From the NCBI GenBank assembly GCA_021298355.1, contig JAJTEH010000002.1, positions 124,001-188,000 of the forward strand: DNA of 64,000 nucleotides, written 5' to 3'. The position numbers and the translations under genes are program-made. Under the pieces are notes generated by a model. The model was not told where the DNA came from. It did no database searches and worked only from the letters and a program-made list of their open reading frames with translations. This DNA comes from Flammeovirgaceae bacterium. GTDB lineage: Bacteria; Bacteroidota; Bacteroidia; Cytophagales; Cyclobacteriaceae. Shown piece after piece: positions 43,602 to 52,128 of this stretch; the first letter of the stretch is position 1; each line of letters begins with the position of its first letter.

Positions 43602-43658
43602 AGAGCTTGCCGATTTCTGATGAAGGCTCTGGGTTTCAGTTTCGGCAGCTCTTCCTTT
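43602..43658 (+). terminator. Possible large terminator hairpin before the ABC-F gene
   Basis: Arms AGAGCTTGCCGA and TCGGCAGCTCT pair with one bulged base across about 32 bases, followed by TCCTTTTTTT. It would end the sigma-operon transcript. The loop is long, so confidence is low. Confidence 0.35.
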
Positions 43659-43660
43659 TT

Positions 43661-45559
43661 TTATAAGGATTCTAACTCTTCGGCTAAAGCAAACCATTGA
43701 GTATTTGTTTCTTCTAATTTCAACATAATGTTTGTTAAAGCTTTTTGCAATTCCTTTACTTTCTCTATTTGTGTATAGTTTTCTTCTTTGGTTAGCTCTA
43801 CTTCTAGGTTATTTTTTTCTTTCTCAAAATTCGCAACTAATTCTTCTAACTTTTTAATTTCTTTAGCAAGAGTTTTCTTTCGCGCTTCGTTTGCAGGTGT
43901 TGGTTGTATTTCTTTTTTAGCAACTTTTGGTTTCTCAACCATCTTCACTTCTATTATCTTTTCGGCTTGTTGTTTTCTCCAATATTCGTATTCATCGTAG
44001 GTGCCGGGGTATTCTTTTATTTCGTGGTTATCGATGTACCAAATTTTATTGGCGATCTGCGCGATAAAATGACGATTGTGTGAAACTACAATGTAACTAC
44101 CCTGGTATTGCTGTAAGGCTTGTATCAAAATATTTTCAGAAATAAAATCTAAGTGGTTGGTGGGCTCATCTAGTAATAAGAAGTTGGCATCAGAAATTAA
44201 TGTTTTTGCCAATGCCACCCTCGATTTCTCTCCGCCCGATAATACTTTTATTTTTTTATACTGGTCTTCGTCTGAAAACAAAAAGCAACCTAACACATTG
44301 CGTAATTCTTGTTCTGTTTTTCCCGAACCGGCTTGTTTCAATTCATCTAAGATTTCGTTTTCTACATGCAATGATTCGAGTTGATGTTGCGCATAAAAAG
44401 CCTGGATAACATTATACCCTTGTGTGCGGGTTCCTTCAACGGGTTCTGTTCCAGCAATAATGCGAAGCAAGGTTGATTTACCTTTTCCGTTAGCACCAAT
44501 CAAAGCAATTTTATCGCCTCGTTCTATGGTAGCAGTTGTATTTTTTAGAATAGTTAGATTACCATAAGCCTTACTAACATTATTCAATTGGATAACTTGC
44601 CTCCCACTCTCTTGTTTAATTTTAAACCTGAAATTAATAGCGGCCACATCATCTACTACTTGTTCAACCATATCCATGCGCTCAAGCGCTTTTACTCTTG
44701 ATTGCACTTGCCGGGCTTTGGTAGCTTTAGCTTTAAACCTTTCGATAAATCTTTCTGTCTGTCGGATTTTTGCTTGTTGATTTTCGTAAGCGTTATTCTG
44801 AATTTCTTTTCTTAATTCTTTTTCTTTTAAATAGAACGAATAGTTTCCTTCATAAGAAATTAATTGGCCGAAGGTAACTTCTACGGTTCTTGTAGCCACA
44901 TTGTCTAAAAAAGTTCTGTCGTGCGAAACAACAATTACAGCACCTTCATAATTGCGTAAGTAATTTTCTACCCATTCGATAGATGGTAAGTCGAGGTGGT
45001 TGGTTGGTTCATCCAACATTAAAAGCGAAGGTTTCTCCAAAAGTAATTTGGCCAACATTACACGCATTCGCCATCCTCCGGAAAATTCGCGTAATGGTCG
45101 GTGTAAATCTTTTGTAGTAAAGCCTATGCCTTCTAATACTTCTTCGGCTTTGGCTTGCATGGCATAACCACCACTTTCTTCAAATTTTTCTTGTAGCTTG
45201 GTTAAGCGGTTAACCAAATCTTCGGAGTAATTATTTTCTAACTCGTGGAGGATTTGTTCTATTTGTCTTTGTGTTTCTACTGTTTCTTTAAAAGCCTGCA
45301 TGGCCACTGTTACAATGGCATCATCGGATTGATAAGAAAGCAAATCCTGATTAAGAAAACCTATTGTGCAATCGTTGCTTTTACTGATGGAGCCTGCATC
45401 AACTTTATATTCACCATTGATTATTTTAAGCAAAGTTGATTTACCTCTGCCGTTTAAACCAATCAAACCGATTTTGTCTTTAGGTTTTATAAACAAACTC
45501 GCTTCTTCATACAAAGCACGCCCCCCAATAAAATATGAAATATCCGAGATTGAAATCAT
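43661..45559 (-). CDS. ABC-F family ATP-binding protein (ribosome-associated)
   Basis: A 632-residue protein with two ABC modules and no TM. Module 1: Walker A GLNGRGKST (near 35-43), signature SGGWRMRVMLAKLL, Walker B LLMLDEPTNHLDLPSI. A charged PtIM-type linker of about 80 residues follows (NAYENQQAKIRQTERFIERFKAKATKARQVQSRVKALER). Module 2: Walker A GANGKGKST, signature LSGGEKSRVALAKTL, Walker B LLLDEPTNHLDFISE. The C-terminus is a coiled coil (EARKKTLAKEIKKLEELVANFEKEKNNLEVEL) as in the Uup/EttA-type group. ABC-F proteins act on ribosomes at the E-site and relieve stalling or antibiotic block; which subfamily applies is not decided. Confidence 0.94.
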   Translation of the reverse strand: MISISDISYFIGGRALYEEASLFIKPKDKIGLIGLNGRGKSTLLKIINGEYKVDAGSISKSNDCTIGFLNQDLLSYQSDDAIVTVAMQAFKETVETQRQIEQILHELENNYSEDLVNRLTKLQEKFEESGGYAMQAKAEEVLEGIGFTTKDLHRPLREFSGGWRMRVMLAKLLLEKPSLLMLDEPTNHLDLPSIEWVENYLRNYEGAVIVVSHDRTFLDNVATRTVEVTFGQLISYEGNYSFYLKEKELRKEIQNNAYENQQAKIRQTERFIERFKAKATKARQVQSRVKALERMDMVEQVVDDVAAINFRFKIKQESGRQVIQLNNVSKAYGNLTILKNTTATIERGDKIALIGANGKGKSTLLRIIAGTEPVEGTRTQGYNVIQAFYAQHQLESLHVENEILDELKQAGSGKTEQELRNVLGCFLFSDEDQYKKIKVLSGGEKSRVALAKTLISDANFLLLDEPTNHLDFISENILIQALQQYQGSYIVVSHNRHFIAQIANKIWYIDNHEIKEYPGTYDEYEYWRKQQAEKIIEVKMVEKPKVAKKEIQPTPANEARKKTLAKEIKKLEELVANFEKEKNNLEVELTKEENYTQIEKVKELQKALTNIMLKLEETNTQWFALAEELESL

Positions 45560-45606
45560 GTCGCAATTTAGCCAATCCGCATGTTTTCCACTTATAATAT
45601 TTTGGT

Positions 45607-45637
45607 TGTTCTAATGCTTCAGGATTTCTACATTTAT
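45607..45637 (+). promoter_or_regulatory. Candidate promoter of the sorbosone-dehydrogenase-like gene
   Basis: TTG at 45607-45609, 20 bases, then TACATTTA at 45630-45637 (seven of eight to TANNTTTG), 11 bases before the ATG at 45648. Confidence 0.4.
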
Positions 45638-45647
45638 AAAAGAGATT

Positions 45648-46820
45648 ATGAAAAAGATATCAGCATTGGTTTTAGTTTGTTTGGTATGTTGCCAAAACAA
45701 ACCACAGGATACCGTTAGCACTACTACCATAAATACTATTTCTTCGGCAGAACCTGCTATTACACCATACAGTAAAACGTTGCCATTAGAAAAAGTAAAA
45801 ATGCCTGTAGGTTTTTCTATTGCAGTATTTGCAGAAGTAAACAACGCACGTTCATTAGCCATGGGCGATAAAGGCACATTGTTTATTGGCAATAGAAATG
45901 GCGATAAAGTATATGCCGTAAAAGATACCAATGGAGATGGTGTGGCCGACCAGAAGTGGATTATTGCTTCGGGTTTAAACATGCCATGCGGAGTAGCTTT
46001 TAAAAACGGAAGTTTATATGTAGCAGAGGTAAGCAGAATTTTAAGGTTCGATAAAATTGAAGACAATTTAGGTAAGAATGTTTCTCCGGTAGTGTTGCGC
46101 GATGATTATCCAACTGAAACACATCATGGTTGGAAATACATAGCGTTTGGGCCTGATGGAAATTTATATGTTCCGGTGGGTGCGCCTTGCAACATTTGTA
46201 AATCGGATGACGAAATATTTGCCAGTATTACTTCCTTGACTGGTGATGGTAAACAAAGAAAAGTTTTTGCAAGCGGTGTACGCAATACAGTTGGCTTTAC
46301 GTGGCATCCGATAACCAAAGAATTATGGTTTACAGATAATGGAAGAGATATGTTAGGAGATGATACGCCACCGTGCGAATTAAATCGTGCACCAAAAGAA
46401 GGAATGCATTTTGGTTATCCGTATTGTCATGGTGGTACCATTTCAGATCCGGAGTTTGGCTCTAAGCGTGCATGCACTGAGTTTACAAAACCTGCGCAAA
46501 ATCTGGGGCCACACGTTGCACCGTTGGGTTTAAAGTTTTATACAGGCACTATGTTTCCGGAAGTTTATAAAAATCAGTTGTTTATTGCCGAACATGGAAG
46601 CTGGAACAGAAGTAAGAAAATAGGATACCGTGTGAGTTTGGTTAAAGTAAAAGATAACAAAGAAGCTACATCTTATGAAACATTTGCCAGCGGATGGTTA
46701 GATGAAGCCACACAAAAATCGTGGGGGAGGCCTGTTGATGTTTTAGTATTAGCTGATGGAAGTATGTTGGTGTCAGACGATCAGGCTAATGTAGTATATA
46801 GAATTACGTATAAGAAATAA
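45648..46820 (+). CDS. PQQ-dependent sugar/sorbosone dehydrogenase-like lipoprotein
   Basis: A 390-residue exported protein. The N-terminus (MKKISALVLVCLVCCQNK) carries a lipobox-like LVCC, so it is probably a lipoprotein. The rest is a six-bladed beta-propeller of the GDH/L-sorbosone dehydrogenase type: PVGFSIAVFAEVNNARSLAMGDKGTLFIGNR, HHGWKYIAFGPDGNLYVPVGAPCNIC, FASGVRNTVGFTWHPITKELWFTDNGRDMLGDD and the C-terminal LFIAEHGSWNRSKKIGYRV. Family enzymes oxidise sugars or sugar aldehydes with PQQ in the periplasm; whether PQQ is bound here is not known. It is divergent from the ABC-F gene. Confidence 0.9.
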   Translation: MKKISALVLVCLVCCQNKPQDTVSTTTINTISSAEPAITPYSKTLPLEKVKMPVGFSIAVFAEVNNARSLAMGDKGTLFIGNRNGDKVYAVKDTNGDGVADQKWIIASGLNMPCGVAFKNGSLYVAEVSRILRFDKIEDNLGKNVSPVVLRDDYPTETHHGWKYIAFGPDGNLYVPVGAPCNICKSDDEIFASITSLTGDGKQRKVFASGVRNTVGFTWHPITKELWFTDNGRDMLGDDTPPCELNRAPKEGMHFGYPYCHGGTISDPEFGSKRACTEFTKPAQNLGPHVAPLGLKFYTGTMFPEVYKNQLFIAEHGSWNRSKKIGYRVSLVKVKDNKEATSYETFASGWLDEATQKSWGRPVDVLVLADGSMLVSDDQANVVYRITYKK

Positions 46821-46966
46821 TTGGTTTTGGTTTCTAGTTATTAGTAAATCGTTTATCTGCGTTTAGTAATTGATTTTTTTAGATCAATTTTATATAGGAA
46901 TAAGTATGATACTTAGAAATTGTAAAATCTTTTGTCTAACATCTTACTACTTACGTCTTTTTACAG

Positions 46967-47476
46967 TTAAAAATCATCAGCAATTTCTTCTACCTTTTTC
47001 TTCAAATCACTTTTCATTTTTTGAACAATAGGGTAGGAGGTGTAAGTAAGGTCTACTTTATTTTTCTCTATGCTTTTGAAAGTAAGAAGTAAAGAAGTGG
47101 CTTTCCAAAAAAATTGATCGTTACGAACGTCCCACTCGGCTTTGCCCAACGCCATTTCCATACCTTTCATTAAGCGTGGATCTTTCTCTGCTGTTACTTT
47201 TATACTGTAGATGAGCCCATTGTAGGTGGTTAATTCTACTTCGTCTACTTTAACTTCTCCAATTTTTAAGTAATCAGAGTGCTTTGTTTCATACACTTTT
47301 AATACTTGACCTTCCTTATTGGTAATTTCTTGCTTAAATGAACATTCTTTTACAGAATCGATATGGGAACCTAACTTAATATCTTTATATCCATTTCTTT
47401 TTTCTAATTCTGCTGATTGCGCTACAACCATAAAGTGAAATAGAAGAAGGGAAAGGGTTATGCATTGGGTTTTCAT
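46967..47476 (-). CDS. Secreted hypothetical protein
   Basis: A 169-residue protein with signal peptide (KTQCITLSLLLFHFMVVAQ). The mature region begins NGYKDIKLGSHIDSVKEC, a pattern seen in small secreted Bacteroidota proteins that resemble periplasmic beta-sheet domains, and ends in a Lys-rich helix. AAGGAG lies 9 bases upstream of the ATG, a rare clear ribosome binding site in this window. It is divergent from the dCMP deaminase gene over 38 bases. Function unknown. Confidence 0.75.
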   Translation of the reverse strand: MKTQCITLSLLLFHFMVVAQSAELEKRNGYKDIKLGSHIDSVKECSFKQEITNKEGQVLKVYETKHSDYLKIGEVKVDEVELTTYNGLIYSIKVTAEKDPRLMKGMEMALGKAEWDVRNDQFFWKATSLLLTFKSIEKNKVDLTYTSYPIVQKMKSDLKKKVEEIADDF

Positions 47477-47514
47477 TGTGTTCTCCTTAATATTGTTCTA
47501 AAATAACAAAAATC

Positions 47515-47997
47515 ATGCAACGCCCTGCCTTCGATGATATCTTTATGGAACTGGCTGTTAACCTGGCCAAGCGTTCGCATTGTGTGAAAAGACATGTGGG
47601 AGCTGTTTTAACGAAAGATACACGCATCATTTCGATCGGATACAACGGGCCACCAAGTGGTACACACAATTGCGATGAAGAATTTCCTGAAACAGGATGT
47701 CCTAGAGATTCTAAAGGAGGATGTTCTTTGGCATTGCATGCCGAACAAAATGCGATTTTATACGCAGTGAAAAATAAAACTTCTGTAGAGGGAGCAACTC
47801 TTTATGTAACCTTATCGCCATGTCTGGCATGTGCCAGAATTATTTACACAATGGGAATCAATAAAGTGGTGTATTTAAAGTCGTACGCGGCTTTTAAAGG
47901 ATTAGCAAGCGATGAGGGGATAGACTTCTTAGAAAAATTTGGTGTTGTTACAGCGCAATATACAGGCACGCTGGAGAACGTAACACACATGATTTAG
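47515..47997 (+). CDS. Deoxycytidylate (dCMP) deaminase family protein
   Basis: A 160-residue zinc-dependent deaminase. The zinc-binding site is complete: HAEQNAI (His75, Glu77 as proton shuttle) and SPCLACA (Cys103, Cys106). The N-terminal part RPAFDDIFMELAVNLAKRSHCVKRHVGAVL and GYNGPPSGTHNCDE match dCMP deaminases of the ComEB group, which convert dCMP to dUMP for thymidylate synthesis. The extra cysteine site in GCPRDSKGGCSL is also usual in the family. Confidence 0.94.
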   Translation: MQRPAFDDIFMELAVNLAKRSHCVKRHVGAVLTKDTRIISIGYNGPPSGTHNCDEEFPETGCPRDSKGGCSLALHAEQNAILYAVKNKTSVEGATLYVTLSPCLACARIIYTMGINKVVYLKSYAAFKGLASDEGIDFLEKFGVVTAQYTGTLENVTHMI

Positions 47998-48010
47998 TAA
48001 CGAAGCGCTA

Positions 48011-48340
48011 TTACTTCGTTACTTTTTGCAAATCGCTGATAAGTTTAGCGGTAACGGCCTTTGGTTTTTCTTTTTTAAGAGTTTCAAGAATTTTTTTGGC
48101 TTCATTCAGTTTTTCTAATAAGCCTGCCGGATTATGATCATGCCTGTAACTTCCTAAACACCATTCTATATCATTTCGCAATGCAGGTGCTACTTGTAAT
48201 TTTTCTAAAACACTATGCACATGTGTACTTACAGTTTCTAAAGTAGGTAATGCACTAGATTTAGCGGCTACTGTTTTTTTTGGTGCGCTGGTTTTCTTCG
48301 GTGTTTCAGCTTTTGCTTTTGTTGTTTTTGCTTTTGCCAT
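48011..48340 (-). CDS. Lys/Ala-rich basic protein with helical domain
   Basis: A 109-residue protein. The first 30 residues are Lys/Ala/Thr/Pro-rich (AKAKTTKAKAETPKKTSAPK), like a histone H1 tail; the rest is a helical domain (TLETVSTHVHSVLEKLQVAPALRNDIEWCLGSYRHDHNPAGLLEKLNEAKKILETLKKEK). It may bind nucleic acid through the tail. Its stop is 13 bases from that of the convergent deaminase gene. Next on the same strand is a 33-residue protein of the same tail type (48561-48662). Confidence 0.7.
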   Translation of the reverse strand: MAKAKTTKAKAETPKKTSAPKKTVAAKSSALPTLETVSTHVHSVLEKLQVAPALRNDIEWCLGSYRHDHNPAGLLEKLNEAKKILETLKKEKPKAVTAKLISDLQKVTK

Positions 48341-48497
48341 TGTTGTGAATTGAATTATGCGATGAATTTACAACACATCATGTTGGTTGAAAAGGATTCA
48401 ACTCATTAAATCTACGCAATCGTTCTATGCAAACGTATTTTGAAATTATGTAATGTTAAGTCGATTGTGGATAACTTCACGTGAATGATACTGCATA

Positions 48498-48540
48498 AAA
48501 AAACGAAAGGGAAGAAATCCTAGATTTCTTCCCTTCGCAA
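48498..48540 (-). terminator. Terminator after the H1-like small gene
   Basis: Twelve-base-pair stem AAGGGAAGAAAT / ATTTCTTCCCTT (48507-48518 with 48524-48535) with loop CCTAG; on the minus strand it continues into a T-rich run (TTTCGTTTTTTT). It lies 21 bases beyond the end of the 33-codon gene, which supports that gene being expressed. Confidence 0.8.
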
Positions 48541-48560
48541 AGTCTTTAGGATATACCTAA

Positions 48561-48662
48561 TTACTTCTTCTTCTTAGCAGCTTTCTTAGCGGTCTTCTTA
48601 GCAGCTTTCTTAGCTACTTTCTTACCTGCTTTCTTAGCAGCTTTCTTAGCGGTTTTTGCCAT
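48561..48662 (-). CDS. 33-residue histone H1-like Lys/Ala repeat protein
   Basis: An ATG at 48662 opens a 33-codon frame ending TAA at 48561. The product starts MAKTAKKAAKKAGKKVAKKAAK and is a run of AKKA-type units (about half lysine) ending in four lysines, like the C-terminal tail of histone H1 and bacterial Hc1-like DNA-binding proteins. The strong terminator just downstream and the preceding spacer support a real transcript. It probably binds DNA or RNA non-specifically; very short, so easily missed by gene callers. Confidence 0.7.
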   Translation of the reverse strand: MAKTAKKAAKKAGKKVAKKAAKKTAKKAAKKKK

Positions 48663-48809
48663 AGCGCTTAAGTGTTTAGTTTAAAAACTGATGAAAAGTT
48701 ATAACAAAAAATTAATCTGCAAAAATTTTTAGCAAAAAATTTTTTCTTAATCGAATTTTTTCAGAAATGTGATGATGCTTTTTCACTTCAAGTTGATTGA
48801 TATAGCACA

Positions 48810-49835
48810 TCAAATCACATTCACTTCCATTTGTAATGTGATAGTGAAAGTATTCATCACGCTTTGTTGAATTTGTTTTGCTAACATCAATACATCTTCA
48901 CCTTTTCCATTGCCGTAATGAATCAAAACCAATGCTTGATGTGCATGAACACCAACATTTCCAACTTTTTTTCCTTTCCATCCACATTGTTCGATGAGCC
49001 ATGCAGCAGGAATCTTCACCATGTGTTCGTTAATTGGGAAAGATGGAATGTTCGGAAATAAATTTTGTAGTTGATTGTATTGTTGAATATCTATTTCAGG
49101 ATTCTTAAAGAAGCTTCCTGCATTGCCTAACACTGCAGGATCTGGTAATTTACTTTTTCGGATAGAGATAACAGCATCACTTACAGCACGTAGTGTTAAG
49201 TTACTGATTTTCATTTCGCTAAGAACTTGTTGAATGACACCATATGTTACGCGAAACTGATGGTTATTCTTCGTTAATTGAAATGCAACACGTGTGATGA
49301 TGTATTGATCTTTTGCTTCTTTCTTAAAAATACTTTCGCGATAACCAAAGTTGCATTGCTCTTTACTAAACAGTTTTTCTTTTCCGCTTTGTTTATCAAT
49401 GGCTTTAACAAAAGCCAGGCAATCTTTTATCTCTACGCCATAAGCCCCAATGTTTTGCATGGGTGCTGCGCCAACAGTACCGGGTATGAGCGATAAATTC
49501 TCTAATCCACCCCAATCATTTTCTATGCAATGCATCACAAAGTCGTGCCAATTCTCTCCTGCACCGGCTTCAACTAATACGTAGGAAGATGTCTCTTGCA
49601 GTATTTGTATGCCCTTTATTTCGTTTTTAATGATGAGATGCTGAGGTAAATCTTTTGTTAGTAAAATATTGCTGCCACCACCTAAAATAATAGCCTGATT
49701 ATCTTTTAATAAACCTTGTTGGATGATGTGCTGAATATCTTCTTCAGATTGAAGAATGGTAAAATGCCCGGCTAAACAATCAAAATGAAAGGTATTGAAT
49801 GGTAGTAATGATATGTTTTTGTTGATTACAGGCAT
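48810..49835 (-). CDS. murB: UDP-N-acetylmuramate dehydrogenase MurB
   Basis: A 341-residue protein from the ATG at 49835 (MPVINKNISLLPFNTFHFDCLAGHF); an upstream Met at 49895 would add 20 residues that overlap a neighbouring terminator. It reduces UDP-GlcNAc-enolpyruvate to UDP-MurNAc with FAD and NADPH, an essential peptidoglycan step. Visible: FAD-binding ILGGGSNILLT and NLSLIPGTVGAAPMQNIGAYGVEI, CNFGYRESIFKK, and catalytic GNAGSFFKNPEI, with KIPAAWLIEQCGWKG near the end. The length fits the longer (type I, E. coli-like) MurB form. Confidence 0.96.
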   Translation of the reverse strand: MPVINKNISLLPFNTFHFDCLAGHFTILQSEEDIQHIIQQGLLKDNQAIILGGGSNILLTKDLPQHLIIKNEIKGIQILQETSSYVLVEAGAGENWHDFVMHCIENDWGGLENLSLIPGTVGAAPMQNIGAYGVEIKDCLAFVKAIDKQSGKEKLFSKEQCNFGYRESIFKKEAKDQYIITRVAFQLTKNNHQFRVTYGVIQQVLSEMKISNLTLRAVSDAVISIRKSKLPDPAVLGNAGSFFKNPEIDIQQYNQLQNLFPNIPSFPINEHMVKIPAAWLIEQCGWKGKKVGNVGVHAHQALVLIHYGNGKGEDVLMLAKQIQQSVMNTFTITLQMEVNVI

Positions 49836-49876
49836 AATTACTTTTTTACAAAGGTTGAAAAAAGTAATGAACAAAG

Positions 49877-49903
49877 AAAAAGGTTGCGTTTGCAACCTTC
49901 TCG
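49877..49903 (-). terminator. Terminator after the lipoprotein gene (minus strand)
   Basis: Eight-base-pair stem AAGGTTGC / GCAACCTT with GTTT loop; read on the minus strand it is followed by TTTTTC, 26 bases past the end of the gene at 49926. Confidence 0.75.
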
Positions 49904-49925
49904 ATCTTAGTTTTACTGTATGATT

Positions 49926-51176
49926 TTATAAAACGATGTCTTTCACTTCTTGCAAAGAAAGTTTGAATAAACAAATTCTTTGGAATCTGCCTGCAACTTG
50001 TGTGGTACCTACAATAGCCAATCCACCATCACTTGTGTTGATAATTGATTTTGCTTGATAGGGATTAGAAAAACCTAAGTATTTGCTTCCTGCTAATGTT
50101 CCGTTTGCTTGATAAGCATGCACAATCACTTGATTTGATTTTGATGTAGACGCAAACAAGTAATAATTCGCATTATCAACATTAGTGGAAGTAAATGAAA
50201 CATGGCTTGTTGCAGCAATCTCGGCCATTTGAAAGGTTGTAGTTTGCGGAATAATATCGTCAATGTTTTGTTCGGCTAAACTACTAACAGGCGTGTAAAA
50301 CAATTGATTAAAGTTAAAGATGGCGGATGAAAATTGATTGGCACTGTGTGGATAGAAACATGTGAAACCACCATCAGCTTGTGTTCCTCTTATGGTTCGG
50401 GCGGGTGCATCTGCATTTAAGTTTACGAATGCTAAAGTAAAAGTGTAATCAATAAATCCGTTAAAGAAGATAGAACTGCCCGGTAAGCGACCAATGGCAT
50501 ACGGATACTGCCTGTTTTGTTGGTTAAACTGACTGATAATCACATCTTCAATGTAATCGTCTCCTTCACCAATAGAATATGCTTGCGATTCTGTTACTAC
50601 TCCATTCGTGGTAACAACATCCGCAACAGTTGATTGGCTAAAATTATCGTAACTCAACAGAAGTAAATTGTTACCATCTACACCACCGGCTAATGGTAAG
50701 TAACGTGTAGCATCTCCTTCGCTACTATTGTTGGATATAGCTTGGGTAGATTCAACTGTGCCATCAGGTAATACTTTTACCAACACCACGCGAGTATCTG
50801 TTTTATTCAAACAGAAAAAGTAATACGCACCGCCAACAAACAAGAGTGGACCAACAGGATGTCCGGTATCTGTTCCAACTTCATTGATTTCTGAAATTAT
50901 TTTTCCGGTTTTATCTGTCTTTAATAAATAAGGATCGCTATAACCGGAAGTATTATTCAACTTACGTGCTAAAATCAAAAATCCACCATCGCTTGTTTGT
51001 TTAACATCCAAGGGATCGAAAGCCTGACTATACGTATTATTATCATAAATTCTTAAAAATGAATTTTCTTCGGCTATAGGATTTTCTTCTTCAAAACATC
51101 CTGTAAACAGAAGGGTGGATAAAAAAAGAAGTGAGATGGATAATGCTTTCACGATTTTTACTTTTAAATGGCTCAA
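49926..51176 (-). CDS. Hypothetical lipoprotein with beta-propeller-like sequence
   Basis: A 416-residue protein with signal sequence and lipobox (LLFTGC, Cys27), so probably lipid-anchored. The mature region has repeats of the form T-S/D-G-G-F/L-x-I/L (KQTSDGGFLILARKLN; INTSDGGLAIVGTTQV) and alternating beta strands, like the T9SS-associated delta-60 or propeller lipoproteins of Bacteroidota. It is the last gene in the minus-strand cluster after a barrel gene (48-base gap), DUF1501 and DUF1800. Function unknown. Confidence 0.78.
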   Translation of the reverse strand: MSHLKVKIVKALSISLLFLSTLLFTGCFEEENPIAEENSFLRIYDNNTYSQAFDPLDVKQTSDGGFLILARKLNNTSGYSDPYLLKTDKTGKIISEINEVGTDTGHPVGPLLFVGGAYYFFCLNKTDTRVVLVKVLPDGTVESTQAISNNSSEGDATRYLPLAGGVDGNNLLLLSYDNFSQSTVADVVTTNGVVTESQAYSIGEGDDYIEDVIISQFNQQNRQYPYAIGRLPGSSIFFNGFIDYTFTLAFVNLNADAPARTIRGTQADGGFTCFYPHSANQFSSAIFNFNQLFYTPVSSLAEQNIDDIIPQTTTFQMAEIAATSHVSFTSTNVDNANYYLFASTSKSNQVIVHAYQANGTLAGSKYLGFSNPYQAKSIINTSDGGLAIVGTTQVAGRFQRICLFKLSLQEVKDIVL

Positions 51177-51224
51177 TAGAATATTTGAATCAATTGTTAT
51201 TATTATAATAGTTGATGGATGTGA

Positions 51225-52103
51225 TTATCGTTTATCTAACGCTTTTAAACTAGTAGCGAGGTAGCGCATAGGAAACACAACTCCGGTTGATACTATGATA
51301 TTATTCAATTTCAGATCATCTAAAGATTCTCCTACACCAGAAAGCCTGTCGTTTTGGTAGCGATTGCTAGTATTGTTAATTAAACTCATCCCAATTCTAT
51401 AATTAACATCTAATACCAACCTTACGTTACCCAAGTGATAATGCAAACCTGTTCCTGCACTGATGCCCCATACATTTTCTGCAAATACATCTTTAGAGCC
51501 TACAAGCAAAATTTCATCTTTTAATTGATTAACTCCTCCCGATGCGAAATCTTCTCCTGTTATGGATAATTTAGTATTGGCGTTGATTAATCTTCCATAA
51601 TAGGCGCCAACTTGAACGAATGGTCTTAATTTGGTTCTTGTTAAATCATATTTAACAAAGAGCGGCCATTCAAAATATTCCAATTGATGTTGATGCTCAT
51701 AATTCAAACTCACTTGATTGTTTGCATTATTGGGGTCGAGCCAAGCTGAATTACTTTTGTATGAAAAATTAACTCTGCTATAAGTGGGTTGTGTACTGAT
51801 TGAAAAACCTTTTACGTAAAAAGTAATTTCAATGGCTGCCTGACTGCCAAACAGATTGTAGCTGTCGTATGCTTTGGGTTCTTTATTATAATTAGTGGCT
51901 TCGAAAATCTGAAAAGAGTTAATCACCTTGGGATCACTGATATTGGCACCGGCCTTAAAGCCCAACCAAAATTGTTTATCTAAAAAACTTTCTGATTTTT
52001 TTTGAGCTGCTAATGTGTTTGCGCTCTTGTTTCGTTTTTTTTGTTGCGCTGTAAGCGAATGACTGACAAGCAATAGGATTATAATAGAGTAGAGATACCG
52101 CAT
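51225..52103 (-). CDS. PorT-family outer-membrane beta-barrel protein
   Basis: A 292-residue protein with signal peptide (RYLYSIIILLLVSHSLTAQ) followed by a Lys-rich segment. Barrel strands include FWLGFKAGANIS, AAIEITFYVKGFSISTQPTYSRVNFSY, EYFEWPLFVKYDLTRTKLRPFVQVGAYYGRL and WGISAGTGLHYHLGNVRLVLDVNYRIGMSLI. It sits 25 bases downstream of the DUF1501 gene on the same strand and is probably co-transcribed. A role as outer-membrane partner of the DUF1501/DUF1800 pair is inference. Confidence 0.85.
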   Translation of the reverse strand: MRYLYSIIILLLVSHSLTAQQKKRNKSANTLAAQKKSESFLDKQFWLGFKAGANISDPKVINSFQIFEATNYNKEPKAYDSYNLFGSQAAIEITFYVKGFSISTQPTYSRVNFSYKSNSAWLDPNNANNQVSLNYEHQHQLEYFEWPLFVKYDLTRTKLRPFVQVGAYYGRLINANTKLSITGEDFASGGVNQLKDEILLVGSKDVFAENVWGISAGTGLHYHLGNVRLVLDVNYRIGMSLINNTSNRYQNDRLSGVGESLDDLKLNNIIVSTGVVFPMRYLATSLKALDKR

Positions 52104-52128
52104 AGTAAAAGCGTGGTTGGGTTGAAGA

